Assembly (NCBI RefSeq): GCF_008365405.1
Contig: NZ_QOKV01000016.1
Span: forward strand, 96,873-160,872
Length of the DNA: 64,000 nucleotides
Direction: 5' to 3'
Source: Azospirillum brasilense
Lineage (GTDB): Bacteria > Pseudomonadota > Alphaproteobacteria > Azospirillales > Azospirillaceae
The translations under genes and the position numbers were made by a program. Below, piece by piece: positions 27,460 to 36,989 of the stretch. Numbering within the stretch: position 1 is the stretch's first letter; every line of letters starts with the position of its first letter. Under the pieces are notes generated by a model, which saw nothing but the letters and a program-made list of their open reading frames with translations, had not been told where the DNA came from and did no database searches.

Positions 27460-27478
27460 GGGCGCCTCAGAGCTTCCC

Positions 27479-27754
27479 TCAGGGCTTCTCGGGAGCGGTC
27501 TCGCGGTTGACGTCGTCCTTGGCGTCGCGGGCCTTCTGCTGGATGGCCGCGCCGGCGTCCTGCATCATGCGGCCGGCCTCGGCGCCGATGCCCTTGGCGG
27601 CCTCGCCCACGCGCTCCGCGGTCTGGTCCACCGCGCGCCCGATCTCCTGGCCGGTCCTCTCCGCCGACTGCTGGTCGTCGCAGGCGGCAAGCAGCGGCAG
27701 GGCCAGGAGCGGCAGGGCAAGGACGGCGGTGCGAATCCCGTTACGACGAGCCAT
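27479..27754 (-). CDS. Small lipoprotein with an amphipathic helical tail
   Basis: 91 residues. Signal ending in LLAAC (lipid attached to Cys25), then an almost wholly helical region with 'AERTGQEIGRAVDQTAERVG' repeats of the kind seen in small envelope stress or periplasmic scaffold lipoproteins. It is convergent with pcs. Function is unknown. Confidence 0.75.
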   Translation of the reverse strand: MARRNGIRTAVLALPLLALPLLAACDDQQSAERTGQEIGRAVDQTAERVGEAAKGIGAEAGRMMQDAGAAIQQKARDAKDDVNRETAPEKP

Positions 27755-27857
27755 GAACTGGTCTCCACAGTTGATCCATGGAGGCGTAACGGTTCACGGA
27801 GGCGTTTGGTGCCCGCCTTCCCCCGAAAGCGGGTCCTTCCTCAAAAGCGGCCCTCCA

Positions 27858-28535
27858 TCAAAAGCGGTAGGAGGCGGTGATGGCGACCACCGGCCAGAAG
27901 CGGGCGGCGCGGATCGAATCCTCGACCTCGCGGCGCTGGTCCTCCAGAACGGCGGCGATGGCCGGCGTGGTCGCCGCGCCGGGGGCGCTCAGGCTGACCC
28001 GCGGCTTGCCCTGGAACAGCACGCCGAGATCCACGCCGACGCTGAAGTTCGGGCTGAACACCGTGCCATTGTAGCCGATGCCGGCATAAGGGGCGACGCG
28101 GTCGAAGGTCGCCTTGCCGGTCAGTTCCCCGGCCTGCTGCGGCGTGACCACCACCCCGCCGAAGCTGCGCGGGCCGGACAGGGTGCCGGTCAGGTCGGCC
28201 TTGTTGTAGTTGATCCGTGCGCCGCCGCTGATGCGGAAGCCGGTTCCGGCGACGGGATAGAGGTCCAGCACCGCCCCGAAAGAGCGCAGCTTCACATCCA
28301 GGTCATAATCGACGCCGGAAATGCCGCGGTCGGTGCTGAAGGTGAACATGTTGCCGCCCAGGCGCAGCCCGAACATCGGATTCACCCGATAGCCGGCCTC
28401 CAGCCCCAGGCCGAGCGTGCTGGCCTGCGCGCCGACATGGAAGGGGGACTCGGCCGGACCATTCAAGGTCTGGGCGGTCGCGGCGGAGGCTCCGGCAACG
28501 GCGAGGGCGAAGGCGAGAAGGGCGGCGGTGCGCAT
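27858..28535 (-). CDS. Outer membrane beta-barrel protein
   Basis: 225 residues. Signal peptide (ATA-QTL, about residue 22), then alternating strands with glycine-rich turns (LGLGLEAGYRVNPMFGLRLG, APYAGIGYNG) and a terminal aromatic residue (SYRF), the usual ending of OmpW/OmpA-like barrels inserted by BamA. AAGGGG lies before the ATG at 28535. No ligand can be inferred. Confidence 0.8.
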   Translation of the reverse strand: MRTAALLAFALAVAGASAATAQTLNGPAESPFHVGAQASTLGLGLEAGYRVNPMFGLRLGGNMFTFSTDRGISGVDYDLDVKLRSFGAVLDLYPVAGTGFRISGGARINYNKADLTGTLSGPRSFGGVVVTPQQAGELTGKATFDRVAPYAGIGYNGTVFSPNFSVGVDLGVLFQGKPRVSLSAPGAATTPAIAAVLEDQRREVEDSIRAARFWPVVAITASYRF

Positions 28536-28670
28536 GCGGCGTTTCCCCTTGAGACGTCTCGATCGAACGGGGAACGCGGACCAACCGCAAAGGTTGCGGC
28601 CGGCGTGGGGCGCCGGCCGCGTTTCAACTGACTGTGACCAAACCGCCACGATGGTGGGGCATGGCCCCGT

Positions 28671-30470
28671 TCAGAACTGATCCTCGCTCAGCGCCATGAC
28701 CGTGCGGTGGGCGGTCAGGATGGGCAGCAGCAGGCCCGGCCCCTGGGTCAGGATCTGCTCGGCGTAGAAGCGGGTGGTGACCAGCTTGGCCTCCAGGAAG
28801 GGCGCGTTGGCGCCGGGCTGGCGCAGCCCCTCCAGCGCCTTGGCGGCGGAGCGGGCGAGCATCCAGCCGCCGGCCACCGTGCCCCACAGCTTCAGGTAGT
28901 TCACGGCCCCCGCCGCCGCGGCGCGCAGGTCGCCGTCGGCTTGGGTCTTGACCACCCAGGCCACCGCCTGCTCCAGCGCGTCCAGACCGGCGGACAGGTT
29001 GGTCCGGATCGCCTCCATGTCGTCGCCGGGGATGCTCTCCAACTCCGCCACCGTGGCGCGCATCTCCGCGATGAAGGTCCGGGCCGACTCGCCGCCGTCG
29101 CGGCCGGTCTTGCGGAAGGTCAGGTCGTTGGCGTGGATGCCGTTGGTGCCCTCGTAGATCGGGGTGATGCGGGCATCGCGGTAATGCTGTGCGGCGCCGG
29201 TCTCCTCGATGAAGCCCATGCCGCCGTGGATCTGCACGCCGGTGGAGGCGACGTCGCAGCCGATGTCGGTGCTCCACGCCTTCACGATGGGGGTCAGGAT
29301 GTCGACGCGGGCGGTCGCGGCGGCGCGCACCGCGGGATCCTCGTGGTGGCGGGACACGTCGAGCTGGGTGCCGGCGTAGAGCGCCAGCGCGCGGGCGGCC
29401 TCCGTCTTGGCGCGCATGTCCAGCAGCATCCGGCGCACGTCCGGGTGGCGGATGATGGCGACGCCGGAGCCCTTCGGGTCGGCCAGATCCTTGCTCTGCA
29501 CGCGGCCCTTGGCGTAGTCGCGGGCCTGCTGGTAGGCGCGCTCGGCGATCGCCACGCCCTGGATGCCGACGCCGAGGCGGGCGTTGTTCATCATGGTGAA
29601 CATGTATTCGATGCCGCGGTTCTCCTGGCCGACCAGGAAGCCGATGGCGCCGCCGTCGTCGCCGAAGGCCATGACCGCGGTGGGGCTGGCCATGATGCCC
29701 AGCTTGTGCTCCAGGCTGGCGCAGCGCAGGTCGTTGCGCGCGCCCGGCGTGCCGTCCGCGTTGGGCAGGAACTTCGGCACGATGAACAGGCTGATGCCCT
29801 TGATGCCCGGAGGCGCGTCGGGCAGGCGGGCCAGCACCAGATGGACGATGTTCTCCGTCAGATCATGCTCGCCGTAGGTGATGAAGATCTTCTGGCCGGT
29901 GATGCGGTAGGTCCCGTCCTCGGCCCGCACCGCGCGGGTGCGCACGGCGGCGAGGTCGGAGCCGGCCTGCGGCTCCGTCAGGTTCATGGTGCCGTTCCAC
30001 GTGCCGGCGATCATCTTCGGCAGATAGAGCGCCTTCTGCTCGGCGCTGGCGTGCTCGGTCAGCAGATCGACGGCGCCCTGGGTCAGCAGGGGGCACAGGC
30101 CGAAGGACAGGTTGGACGCCTGCCACATCTCGTTCACCGCGAAGGCCACGGTCCAGGGCAGGCCCTGCCCGCCGTACTCCGGCTCGAAGGGAAGGCTGTT
30201 CCAGCCGCTCTCGGTGAACTGGCTGTAGGCGTCCTTCCAGCCGGTCGGCGTGCGGACCACGCCGTTCTCCAGCACCGAGCCTTCCTTGTCGCCGACCCGG
30301 TTCAGCGGGGCGAGCACGCCGGAGGCGAACTTGCCGGCTTCCTCCAGCACGGCGTCCACCAGATCGGGGGCCGCCGAATCGCAGTTCGGAAGCGCGGCGA
30401 CCGTTTCGAGGCCGACCACCTCGTTGAGGACAAAGCGGAGGTCATCGACCGGAGCGGTGTAGGGAATCAT
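28671..30470 (-). CDS. Acyl-CoA dehydrogenase, DmdC-type
   Basis: 599 residues, long form with the C-terminal extension seen in the DmdC/FadE group. NLTEPQAGSDLAAVRT is the flavin/substrate loop; the catalytic glutamate is in TPIYEGTNGI. It oxidises acyl-CoA or methylthiopropionyl-CoA-like thioesters using FAD and ETF. ATG at 30470 starts MIPYTAP, with GGGAGG 12 bases before. It is divergent from the transglycosylase. Confidence 0.9.
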   Translation of the reverse strand: MIPYTAPVDDLRFVLNEVVGLETVAALPNCDSAAPDLVDAVLEEAGKFASGVLAPLNRVGDKEGSVLENGVVRTPTGWKDAYSQFTESGWNSLPFEPEYGGQGLPWTVAFAVNEMWQASNLSFGLCPLLTQGAVDLLTEHASAEQKALYLPKMIAGTWNGTMNLTEPQAGSDLAAVRTRAVRAEDGTYRITGQKIFITYGEHDLTENIVHLVLARLPDAPPGIKGISLFIVPKFLPNADGTPGARNDLRCASLEHKLGIMASPTAVMAFGDDGGAIGFLVGQENRGIEYMFTMMNNARLGVGIQGVAIAERAYQQARDYAKGRVQSKDLADPKGSGVAIIRHPDVRRMLLDMRAKTEAARALALYAGTQLDVSRHHEDPAVRAAATARVDILTPIVKAWSTDIGCDVASTGVQIHGGMGFIEETGAAQHYRDARITPIYEGTNGIHANDLTFRKTGRDGGESARTFIAEMRATVAELESIPGDDMEAIRTNLSAGLDALEQAVAWVVKTQADGDLRAAAAGAVNYLKLWGTVAGGWMLARSAAKALEGLRQPGANAPFLEAKLVTTRFYAEQILTQGPGLLLPILTAHRTVMALSEDQF

Positions 30471-30613
30471 GGATGGAGCGGCCTCCCGTGACCCGATTGT
30501 GCGTGCGTTTCTGCGTGCCCGATTGCGCGTGAACACGCCTTGGGCGGTTTACGTGCGCGTCACCATACCGTACCGAATGGTGCATGGCGAGCCTCACCGT
30601 CGGACAGGAATAT

Positions 30614-30629
30614 TGGCATCTGGGTTGCG
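30614..30629 (+). promoter_or_regulatory. Sigma54-type promoter, distal of two before the transglycosylase
   Basis: TGGCATCTGGGTTGCG fits the RpoN pattern TGGC-N7-TTGC with GG and GC correctly spaced. It is 58 bases before the second copy, in the same direction. Confidence 0.6.
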
Positions 30630-30671
30630 GTGCGAACAGCGCGGCTGCGACGCAGGAGGGGGGGCCGGACT

Positions 30672-30687
30672 TGGCATCGCGGTTGCA
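30672..30687 (+). promoter_or_regulatory. Sigma54-type promoter, proximal copy
   Basis: TGGCATCGCGGTTGCA, an excellent -24/-12 element 36 bases before the transglycosylase start codon. The two elements share TTGGCATC and GGTTGC and look like a duplication. Confidence 0.8.
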
Positions 30688-30722
30688 AGAGTGAGGCAGC
30701 ACCGCTCACAGGGGTTCCTCCC

Positions 30723-31763
30723 ATGACCATCGCCTCCGCCCTTGCCCGTCAGGCCGAATCCGCCGTCCAGGCCGCGAAGACCACCCGCGGGCCGGAGAAT
30801 GTCGAGGCGGCGGTCCGCAACGCCAGCGCCAAGACCGGGGTCGATTTTTCCTACCTCATGGAAAAAGCTGCCGTGGAGAGCGGGTATCGGACGGACGTGA
30901 AGTCCTCCTCCTCCTCGGCGACCGGGCTCTACCAGTTCATCGACAGCACGTGGCTGGCGACGATGCGCGACCATGGGGCGGACCACGGCTACGCCAAATA
31001 CGCCAACGCGATCCAGACGCGCGGCGACGGGCGCCCCTACGTCACCGATCCCGACCTGAAGCGCGAGATCCTGGACCTGCGCAAGGACCCCAACGCCTCG
31101 GCCCTGATGGCCGCGGAATACACCCGCGACAACAAGGAGTATCTGGAGGACACGGTCAAAGGGAAGGTCGGGTCCACCGAACTCTACATGGCGCATTTCC
31201 TCGGGGCGGGCGGGGCGTCGAAGTTCCTGAACGCCATGCAGGACAACCCCAACCGCGCCGCCAAGGAGCTGTTCCCCGACGCCGCCTCGGCCAACAAGGC
31301 GGTGTTCTTCGACAAGGACACCGGCCGGGCCAAGTCGCTGAAGGACATCTACGACCGCTTCGCGACGAAGTTCGCGGAGTCGCCCAACGCCGACTTCGCC
31401 CCGGCCCAGACCGCCATCGACCGGGTGCGCCGGCAGGACATGCCGGACGGCTTCACGACCCAGGTGCCCAGCATGCCGCAGAAGGCGCTGAACGGCACGC
31501 CGCTGTCGATCTACCACGTGCTGGCGCTGAACGCGCTGGAGACGCCGGACGAGGTCGACAGCATCTCCGGCAGGCCCGCCCGCGGCCGCCGCCCGGACGG
31601 CGAGGACAAGGACAACCGCCGCATGCGCGACCAGCCGGTCCGCACGGATCAGAACGAGCACACCGGGCTTGGCCTCGGGCTGGGCCTGTCCAAGGTGGTC
31701 GGCCAGGGGACGACGGCTGGGACTGCGGCTGGGGCTGCGGAAACGACGGCAGCGGCGGCCTGA
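30723..31763 (+). CDS. SLT-like lytic transglycosylase, sigma54-controlled
   Basis: 346 residues. SLT fold near residues 40-120: catalytic Glu52 in KAAVESGYR and ATGLYQFIDSTWL after it. There is no clear signal peptide; the N-terminus (MTIASALARQAESAVQAAKT) is like flagellum-associated transglycosylases exported by other means. The last 40 residues are low-complexity Gly/Ala. It would cut peptidoglycan, and the sigma54 promoters fit a flagellar rod or envelope-gap role. AGGGG lies before the ATG. Confidence 0.82.
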   Translation: MTIASALARQAESAVQAAKTTRGPENVEAAVRNASAKTGVDFSYLMEKAAVESGYRTDVKSSSSSATGLYQFIDSTWLATMRDHGADHGYAKYANAIQTRGDGRPYVTDPDLKREILDLRKDPNASALMAAEYTRDNKEYLEDTVKGKVGSTELYMAHFLGAGGASKFLNAMQDNPNRAAKELFPDAASANKAVFFDKDTGRAKSLKDIYDRFATKFAESPNADFAPAQTAIDRVRRQDMPDGFTTQVPSMPQKALNGTPLSIYHVLALNALETPDEVDSISGRPARGRRPDGEDKDNRRMRDQPVRTDQNEHTGLGLGLGLSKVVGQGTTAGTAAGAAETTAAAA

Positions 31764-31779
31764 TCGGCTGAACGTCGGG

Positions 31780-32445
31780 CTATTCGTCCTTGAGGCGGTC
31801 GCGGGCCTCCGCCGCGATGGCTGCGAACACGCGGCGGTCGCCGGGCAGCAGCGCGTCGGCGGTCAGTCGGCGGTGAGGCTCGAACCGCAACCCCGCCCGC
31901 TGCGCCGCTGCGGCGCTTCCCCAGAAGGCCGGCGGCCGATGGCTCAAGCCCGCCGCATGGCGCGGTTCGCGCAGCCGCACCTCCCGCAGCACATTGGTCA
32001 GGTCGAAATCGATCAGGACCCGCCGCCCGGAGGGGCCGGTCAGGCGAATCCAGGCGTGGAAGGGGAAGGCTTCCGCCTCCTGCCGCCGTTGCGCCGGGTC
32101 GGGGGGACGAACGTCGGCGGGCGCCGCCGGGTAGCCGAGCCAGCGCGCCCGGCCGTGGGCCTCGGAGTTGCGGAACGCCACGCGGCCCAGCGCGACCTCC
32201 GTTTCCCCGTGGCCCAGAGCCTCCAGCAGCATCGCCCCGGCGAAGGCGTAATACTGGCAGCCGCCCAACCGATGGGTGTGGACCAGATCGCGGTGAAGCG
32301 GATGGGCGGTCACGGCCTCATGCACCGCCTGCCGGATGCGCTCTCGCTCCGGCGGCAGGGCGCATCTGGTGGACGTGCCGTCCACCGGTGCCGTTTCGGC
32401 CTCGCCAAGCATCAGGCGCATCCACGCCGACATCGCGAGAAGCAT
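31780..32445 (-). CDS. Transglutaminase-like protein (putative)
   Basis: 221 residues. The order of conserved-looking residues is that of a papain/transglutaminase-like hydrolase: LGGCQYYAFAGAMLLEALG (Cys), FPFHAWIRL (His), and VLIDFDLTN (Asp). The family is inferred from this order only; I do not recognise a named relative. No signal peptide. ATG at 32445 has CGGAGG just before it. Its function is unknown; it lies next to the D-2-hydroxyacid dehydrogenase gene on the same strand, 100 bases away. Confidence 0.6.
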   Translation of the reverse strand: MLLAMSAWMRLMLGEAETAPVDGTSTRCALPPERERIRQAVHEAVTAHPLHRDLVHTHRLGGCQYYAFAGAMLLEALGHGETEVALGRVAFRNSEAHGRARWLGYPAAPADVRPPDPAQRRQEAEAFPFHAWIRLTGPSGRRVLIDFDLTNVLREVRLREPRHAAGLSHRPPAFWGSAAAAQRAGLRFEPHRRLTADALLPGDRRVFAAIAAEARDRLKDE

Positions 32446-32545
32446 CGCCGCCTCCGTTCCGCGGTTTCGACCGACTCCTACGAACAGGCCGGAACCGCGA
32501 AAGGTCGCACGGGGCGGGCAGAGCATCTCTTTAGGGCAGCGCTCC

Positions 32546-33982
32546 TTACGGCAGCATCTTGCCGGGGTTCAGCAGGCCCTTGGGGTCGAGCGCCGCCTTC
32601 ATGGCGCGCAGCAGGTCGAACTCGACCGGGCTCTTGATGACCGGCATCTCGTCCTTCTTGAAGCGGCCCACGCCATGCTCGGCGGAAATGGAGCCGTCCA
32701 GGTCGAAGATGACCTCGTTCACCACGTGGCAGATCTCGTCCCAGCGGGCGAGATAGGCCGCGGTGTCGGCGCCCTCCGGCTGGCTGAGGTTGAAGTGGAT
32801 GTTGCCGTCGCCGACGTGGCCGAAGGGGGTCGGGCGGATGCCGGGGCAGGCCGCGGCCACGGCGGCCTCGGCGCGCTCGATGAACTCGGCGACGCGCGAC
32901 ACCGGGACCGACACGTCGTTCTTGATCGAGCCGCCCTCGAACTTCTGCGCCTCCACGATGGCCTCGCGGATGAACCAGAGCTGGTTGGCCTGGGTTTCCG
33001 ACTGGGCGATGGTGGCGTCGGTGGCCAGTTCCGCCTCGAAAGCTTCGCCCAGCGCCGCCTCGACCGTCTCGCGGAAGGCGTCGGACTGGGTGCCGGCGGT
33101 CAGCTCGGTCAGCACGTACCAGGGCGACGGCTCCGCCAGCGGGTCGATGGTGCCGGCGACGTGCTTCAGCGCGAACTCCAGGCAGCGGCGCGACATCAGC
33201 TCGAAGGCGGCCACGGCGTCGCCCGACGCCTCGCGCAGGCGGGCCAGCAGTTCGATGGCGGCGGCGGGGCTGGGCACGGCGATGAAGGCCGTCACCGCCT
33301 GGCGCGGGCGCGGGTAGAGCTTGAGCACCGCGGCGGTGACGATGCCCAGCGTGCCCTCCGCCCCGATGAACAGGTGCTTCAGGTCGTAGCCGGTGTTGTT
33401 CTTGCGCAAGGACCGCAGGCCGTTCCAGATCCGTCCGTCGGCCAGCACGACCTCGAGACCCAGCACGAGATCGCGCATGTTGCCGTAGCGCAGCACGTTG
33501 ATGCCGCCGGCGTTGGTGGAGATCAGCCCGCCGATCTGGCAGGTGCCCTCCGCCCCCAGGCTCATCGGCAGCAGGCGGTCCTTGTCCTTCGCGGCCTCCT
33601 GCGCGGTCTTCAGCACGACGCCGGCCTCCACCGTCATGGTGTAGTTCAGCGTGTCGATGCCGCGGATCTTGTTCATCCGCGACAGGCTGATGACGATCTC
33701 GCGCCCTTCTTCGTAGGGGATGGAGCCGCCGACGAGGCTGGTGTTGCCGCCCTGCGGGACGACCGGGATGCCGGCCTCGGCGCAGATCTTCACGACCGCC
33801 GCGACCTCCTCGGTGCTGGCCGGGCGGACCACCGCCGGGCTGTTGCCCTTGAAGCGCCCGCGCCATTCCGACAGGTAGGGGGCCATGTCCTCCGGCGCGG
33901 TGAGAAGGCCGTTCGGGCCGACGATGGCGCGGATCTGGTCGAGGGCGGCGGCGAGGCTGGCGGCAGGGCTGGCGGAGGTCAT
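32546..33982 (-). CDS. FAD-linked D-2-hydroxyacid dehydrogenase
   Basis: 478 residues of the FAD-oxidase (GlcD/D-2-hydroxyglutarate dehydrogenase) family. PQGGNTSLVGGSIPY is the FAD pocket, and GHVGDGNIHFN and SAEHGVGRFKKDE mark the C-terminal domain. It is likely to oxidise D-2-hydroxyglutarate or D-lactate; there is no separate Fe-S subunit, so an electron carrier such as ETF is expected. It is a paralogue of glcD at 22371. Confidence 0.88.
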   Translation of the reverse strand: MTSASPAASLAAALDQIRAIVGPNGLLTAPEDMAPYLSEWRGRFKGNSPAVVRPASTEEVAAVVKICAEAGIPVVPQGGNTSLVGGSIPYEEGREIVISLSRMNKIRGIDTLNYTMTVEAGVVLKTAQEAAKDKDRLLPMSLGAEGTCQIGGLISTNAGGINVLRYGNMRDLVLGLEVVLADGRIWNGLRSLRKNNTGYDLKHLFIGAEGTLGIVTAAVLKLYPRPRQAVTAFIAVPSPAAAIELLARLREASGDAVAAFELMSRRCLEFALKHVAGTIDPLAEPSPWYVLTELTAGTQSDAFRETVEAALGEAFEAELATDATIAQSETQANQLWFIREAIVEAQKFEGGSIKNDVSVPVSRVAEFIERAEAAVAAACPGIRPTPFGHVGDGNIHFNLSQPEGADTAAYLARWDEICHVVNEVIFDLDGSISAEHGVGRFKKDEMPVIKSPVEFDLLRAMKAALDPKGLLNPGKMLP

Positions 33983-34014
33983 GGGCGGAGCGTCCGAGGC
34001 TGGTGAAGCGCGGT

Positions 34015-34130
34015 GCCCCCTCCCTAACCCTCCCCCGCTGCGCGGGAGAGGGGACTGCCGCCGTCTTTGCAAATCGGCCCTCTCCCGCACAGCGGGGGAG
34101 GGAGGGACCCGCGCAGCGGGAGGGTGGGGG
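34015..34130. repeat. Composite palindromes in the hydroxyacid dehydrogenase-sua5 gap
   Basis: Two elements of the second class (CCCTCCCCCGC-type, GCGGGGGAGGG) about 60 bases apart facing one another, with GGGTGGGGG tails. These resemble the palindromes at 3170 and 24742. Confidence 0.75.
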
Positions 34131-34183
34131 CAAACCGCAAAACTTCTACCGCCTTGCGCATCGGGATTCCACCCCCCGCTCCA

Positions 34184-35155
34184 TCATCCCCGCGGGGCGG
34201 CGGCCCGCCGCAGCCGGTCGTTGATGGCCACCCCCAGCCCCTCGTCGGGGATCGGCATCACCGCGATGGCACGGGTTCTCTCCTGATCCAGCGCGCGGAG
34301 ATGGGCGAACAGGTTCGCCGCCGCTTCGTTCAGGTCGCCCTGGAGGCTCAGGTTCAGGCGGGCCTTGCCGCCGCGGATGAAGCGGTCGGGGCCGAAGGTC
34401 AGGAACGCCTCGTCGTCCTCGGCGCTGGTGGCGTTCAGCCGCACCGGGGCGTTGGGGGCGTAATGGCTTTCCAGCTGGCCGGGCGACTTCGGGGCGTCCG
34501 GGTTGCCGGCGGAAACCTGGATGGGACCGATCAGCCGCTCGATCTCCTCGCGCAGCACCGCGCCGGGGCGCAGCAGCACGGGCGTCTCGCCGGTCAGGTC
34601 GAGCACGGTGGATTCCACCCCGACCTGGCACTTGCCCCCGGCCACCACCATGCTCACCCGGTCGCCCAGGCTTTCGATGACGTGGTGGGGGGCGGTCGGG
34701 CTGACCGCGCCGGAGCGGTTGGCGCTGGGCGCGGCGATCGGCTTGCCGGCGGCCTTCAGAACCGCCTGTGCCACCGGATGGCCGGGCACGCGCACCGCCA
34801 CGCTGTCCAGTCCGGCGGACACCAGAAGCGACAGCCCGGCCTCCGGGCGGCGGGGCAGGACCAGCGTCAGCGGGCCGGGCCAGAACTGGTGGGCCAGCTC
34901 CACCGCGCGCTCGTCGAGCACGGCGATGGCCTCGGCCGACTCCAGGTCCGGCACATGGGCGATCAGCGGGTTGAACTGCGGACGGCCCTTGGCGGCGAAG
35001 ATCGCGGCCACGGCCCGGTCGTCGGTGGCGTCCCCGCCGAGGCCGTAGACGGTCTCGGTCGGGAAGGCGACCAGTTCGCCGTTGCGCAGGGCCTCGCCGG
35101 CGCGGGCGAGGCCGGCGGGCGTGGCGGGGATGATGTCGGGATGCTTGTCGGTCAC
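34184..35155 (-). CDS. L-threonylcarbamoyladenylate synthase (Sua5/TsaC)
   Basis: 323 residues. YrdC/Sua5 domain with FPTETVYGLGGDATD, KGRPQFNPLIAH and PSANRSGAVSP, and a full C-terminal Sua5 domain from about residue 215. It makes the intermediate for t6A at tRNA position 37. The start is a GTG at 35155; no good ribosome site is visible, and a TTG at 35218 is an alternative. It is divergent from parA. Confidence 0.9.
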   Translation of the reverse strand: MTDKHPDIIPATPAGLARAGEALRNGELVAFPTETVYGLGGDATDDRAVAAIFAAKGRPQFNPLIAHVPDLESAEAIAVLDERAVELAHQFWPGPLTLVLPRRPEAGLSLLVSAGLDSVAVRVPGHPVAQAVLKAAGKPIAAPSANRSGAVSPTAPHHVIESLGDRVSMVVAGGKCQVGVESTVLDLTGETPVLLRPGAVLREEIERLIGPIQVSAGNPDAPKSPGQLESHYAPNAPVRLNATSAEDDEAFLTFGPDRFIRGGKARLNLSLQGDLNEAAANLFAHLRALDQERTRAIAVMPIPDEGLGVAINDRLRRAAAPRG

Positions 35156-35266
35156 GGGGCGATTTGTAAAGCGTGGGAGGATGAAGTCAATTCGCGCGGT
35201 TGCGCCGGCTCTGTCCAAGCCTTATGACGGGTGTGCGCGATAAACAACCAAATGATGGGTGTGGGC

Positions 35267-35914
35267 ATGGCGGGCAAGGTCTTCACCGTGGCTCAGCAGA
35301 AGGGCGGGGCCGGCAAGACCACCCTGGTGGCTCACCTCGCCATTGCCTGGATGCAGCTTGGCCGGTCGGTCGCCACGGTGGACATCGACCCGCAGGGCAG
35401 CCTGACCCGCTGGCACGAGGTGCGGGCCGGAGCCACGGGCGGGCAGCCCGGCTTCACCCATGTCCAGATCACCGGCTGGCGCACCCAGACCGAGGTGGAG
35501 AAGCTGGCCCGCGACCACGACATCGTGCTGATCGACAGCCCGCCCCATGCCCAGACGGAGGCGCGCATCGCCGTGCGCGCCGCCAGCCTCGTCATCGCCC
35601 CGGTGCAGCCCAGCCCGATGGACCTGTGGGCGGTGCAGCCGACGCTGGACCTCGCCGCGCAGGAGAAGCGCCGGCTGCTGCTGGTGCTGAACCGCGTGCC
35701 GCCGCGCGCCCGCATCGCCGACGAGCTGATCGCGCGGGTGCGCGAACTCGTGAACCCGCCGGCTGTGGACCTCGCGGACTCGCAGATCGGCAACCGCACC
35801 GCCTACGCCGGGACCCTGCTGTCCGGCCTGTCGGTGACCGAAGCGGCGCGCAAGACCCAGGCGGCGGCGGAGATGCAGGCGTTGGCCGAGGAAATCCTGC
35901 GCCGGGCGGCATAA
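35267..35914 (+). CDS. ParA-family ATPase, orphan
   Basis: 215 residues, single-domain deviant Walker ATPase: QQKGGAGKTTLVAHLA, DIDPQGSLTRW, and IDSPPHAQTEA. The lack of a helix-turn-helix and of a parB partner suggests positioning of a protein complex or a plasmid-like relict instead of chromosome partitioning. The start could be any of the in-frame codons at 35231, 35252 or 35267; the last is shown. Confidence 0.85.
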   Translation: MAGKVFTVAQQKGGAGKTTLVAHLAIAWMQLGRSVATVDIDPQGSLTRWHEVRAGATGGQPGFTHVQITGWRTQTEVEKLARDHDIVLIDSPPHAQTEARIAVRAASLVIAPVQPSPMDLWAVQPTLDLAAQEKRRLLLVLNRVPPRARIADELIARVRELVNPPAVDLADSQIGNRTAYAGTLLSGLSVTEAARKTQAAAEMQALAEEILRRAA

Positions 35915-35952
35915 GTCCGGGGGGCTTGTATGGACACCGGCATGGGGGCCTC

Positions 35953-36948
35953 ATGGACGGCACAATTCAGAGCGTCGATCTCGTCGGGCATCTGACGGCC
36001 AACCCGCATCTTGGCCGCATCCTGCGGGGGGGCGATGACAACCCGGTCGCGGCTGTCTTCGACCGCTGCGTTCTGAACAATCACCTGATGTTCCCGGTGA
36101 CGCCGGATCTGCGCTGCTTCCGGCGGGACTTCGGCATGTTCCATGAGATGGCCTACGGGATGGTGGGGCAGGCCCCCTCGCCGGTCTTTCTCCAGGCGCT
36201 CGCCGAGCCCGAGCCGCCCGGCAAGTATCTGGCGATGGGCGGCAGCGACAATTATTTCCATTGGTGCCTGGATTACCTGCCGCGTCTGGTCTTCGGCATG
36301 CTCGCCCCGGACGGTGCGGAGCGGCGGGTCGTCATGGATGGGACGCCCAACCCATGGCAGGCGGCCTCGTTGCGCCTTTTCATGACCGGGCTGAAGCTGG
36401 ACGCGCTGGACCTCCACGTCAGCCGCAGTGATTGGAGCAGCTATCCCGATTGCCTCGTGCCGCTGCCGTTGCGGTCGCAAGCGGTGGCGATCTGGAGCGT
36501 GGTCCTGAACCACGCCCGTGACGTCCTGCCGACGCCATCCGGTGCGAAGCGGTTGTTCGTTCTGCGAAAGAACACCACCAAGCGCTTCGCCGTGAACCAG
36601 GACGAGGTGGCCGACGCGCTGGAGCCGCTGGGCTTCCTCGCCGTCGATCCGGGAAGCCTCACGTTCGAGGAACAGATCGCCCTGTTCAGCGGGGCGGAGC
36701 TGGTCGTCGGCTGCCACGGGGCAGCCTTGACCAACATCCTGTTCGCTCCGGCGGGCGCGACCCTGATCGAACTTCGTGGCCGCGTTCTGCAACCCTTCTT
36801 TGGAAATCTCGCCGCCCAGCGGGGGATGCGTTATCTCGATCTCGCCTGTCCGGAACGGCCCGACAGCCATCATGACATCATCGAGCGGGACTACGTCGTT
36901 CCGCTCGCCGCGCTGCGCGAATGCCTTGCCGGGGTCGGCGTCCGCTGA
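35953..36948 (+). CDS. Glycosyltransferase family 61 protein
   Basis: 331 residues. GT61 (DUF563) features: YFHWCLDYLPRL near residues 103-114, and GAELVVGCHGAALTNILFAPAG near 250, which holds the nucleotide-sugar binding part. It may add a sugar to envelope polysaccharide. It begins 38 bases after parA and may be co-transcribed with it. No membrane segment. Confidence 0.82.
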   Translation: MDGTIQSVDLVGHLTANPHLGRILRGGDDNPVAAVFDRCVLNNHLMFPVTPDLRCFRRDFGMFHEMAYGMVGQAPSPVFLQALAEPEPPGKYLAMGGSDNYFHWCLDYLPRLVFGMLAPDGAERRVVMDGTPNPWQAASLRLFMTGLKLDALDLHVSRSDWSSYPDCLVPLPLRSQAVAIWSVVLNHARDVLPTPSGAKRLFVLRKNTTKRFAVNQDEVADALEPLGFLAVDPGSLTFEEQIALFSGAELVVGCHGAALTNILFAPAGATLIELRGRVLQPFFGNLAAQRGMRYLDLACPERPDSHHDIIERDYVVPLAALRECLAGVGVR

Positions 36949-36989
36949 AGCGGCGGGGGATGATGTCTCCCCACCGCATCGCGAAACGA

